Assembly: GCA_910585945.1 (NCBI GenBank)
Contig: CAJUHZ010000029.1
Span: 1-30,343 of the forward strand
Length of the DNA: 30,343 bases
Source: an uncultured Bilophila sp.
GTDB taxonomy: Bacteria; Desulfobacterota; Desulfovibrionia; Desulfovibrionales; Desulfovibrionaceae
Direction of reading: 5' to 3'
In this document: positions 30,077-30,343 of the stretch, one piece after another
Layout of the letters: every line of letters begins with the position of its first letter
Numbering within the stretch: the first letter of the stretch is position 1
Notes under the pieces: generated by a model
Seen by the model: only the letters and a program-made list of their open reading frames with translations
Databases searched by the model: none
What the model was told of the DNA's origin: nothing
Position numbers and translations under genes: made by a program

Positions 30077-30311
30077 GACGCACACTCCTTCTCTGCTTAT
30101 GCCGCTCCGGGCGAAACGCCGCATGTCGGCAAACAGGACTTTTCCGGCGAAACATTCGATACTCGCAGAAAAAATAAATGGCAATCCCGAAATGGGCGCG
30201 GGAGCGCCAGGGGTTTTTCCCGCGCCTGATCTCCCGCCCGGGCTATGGATCGCCCGGCCGGGCAGCGGATCAGTTTGCACTCTTGGGAGCTTCTCGCCCC
30301 CAAACCCCTCG

Positions 30312-30332
30312 GCAGGGGAATGATTCCCCTGC
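30312..30332. repeat. Perfect 21-base palindrome at the window edge
   Basis: GCAGGGGAAT, a central G and ATTCCCCTGC form a perfect inverted repeat, framed by C-rich sequence. It could be part of the terminator of a gene beyond the window or one copy of a genome repeat. The 30077-30311 stretch is the receptor leader, with nothing else recognised. Confidence 0.5.
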
Positions 30333-30343
30333 ACCCCCAACAG

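Overview
The window looks like a chromosomal segment of a sulfate-reducing deltaproteobacterium, most likely a member of the Desulfovibrionaceae. I infer this from the gene repertoire: a two-transmembrane chemoreceptor with a C-terminal hemerythrin domain, a DsrE-family protein, phage CI- and CII-like regulators, an RluA-CoaE fusion, and a Fhs-FolD one-carbon pair. No marker gene settles the genus. Most of the left half is GC-rich. An AT-rich island lies at about 2.45-4.2 kb, and the 18-27 kb part is visibly lower in GC than the left half.

Layout. 1-270: a possible gene tail and two strong hairpins. 271-2287 (-): an ACT-domain regulator followed by a UPF0210/DUF711 protein. 2.45-4.2 kb: an AT-rich regulatory island with two tandem paralogous HTH genes (-) facing a CI-type repressor (+) across a perfect 24-bp palindrome. 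4467-7132 (+): fhs-folD, which interconvert one-carbon tetrahydrofolates. 7200-8015 (-): an exported protein of unknown function. 8591-11350 (+): htpX, then era and yggS. 11424-14671 (+): the flagellar genes fliL, fliN, fliO, fliP and fliQ. 14892-17871 (+): a histidine kinase and a sigma54-type response regulator. 18469-19965 (-): an RsmB-like rRNA methyltransferase. 20494-23843 (-): parA, parB and a heptose-phosphate kinase. 24608-26299 (-): an RluA-CoaE fusion. 26348-26662 (-): a small unknown gene. 26804-27148 (+): a DsrE-family gene. 27824-28096 (+): a CII-like regulator. 28373-30076 (-): the hemerythrin chemoreceptor.

The most unusual content lies between genes. A dispersed element of about 165-170 bp folds end to end into one long imperfect hairpin with termini GGGTCAGCCCTCATGA / TCATGAGGGCTGACCC. 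It occurs at least seven times here, plus two probable miniature forms. One copy is inserted into the apex of another, so the family has moved. Copies split fliP from fliQ and parA from parB. No transposase is encoded in the element or near it, so it behaves like a non-autonomous, MITE-like element.

Three parS-like 16-mers, two matching the classical consensus at 15 of 16 positions and one at 14 of 16, flank the parAB genes. This suggests a centromere region close to the replication origin. A run of six adjacent hairpins lies behind the response regulator. Two pairs of TACTCC direct repeats, each 11 bp apart, bracket the AT-rich leader of the CII-like gene.
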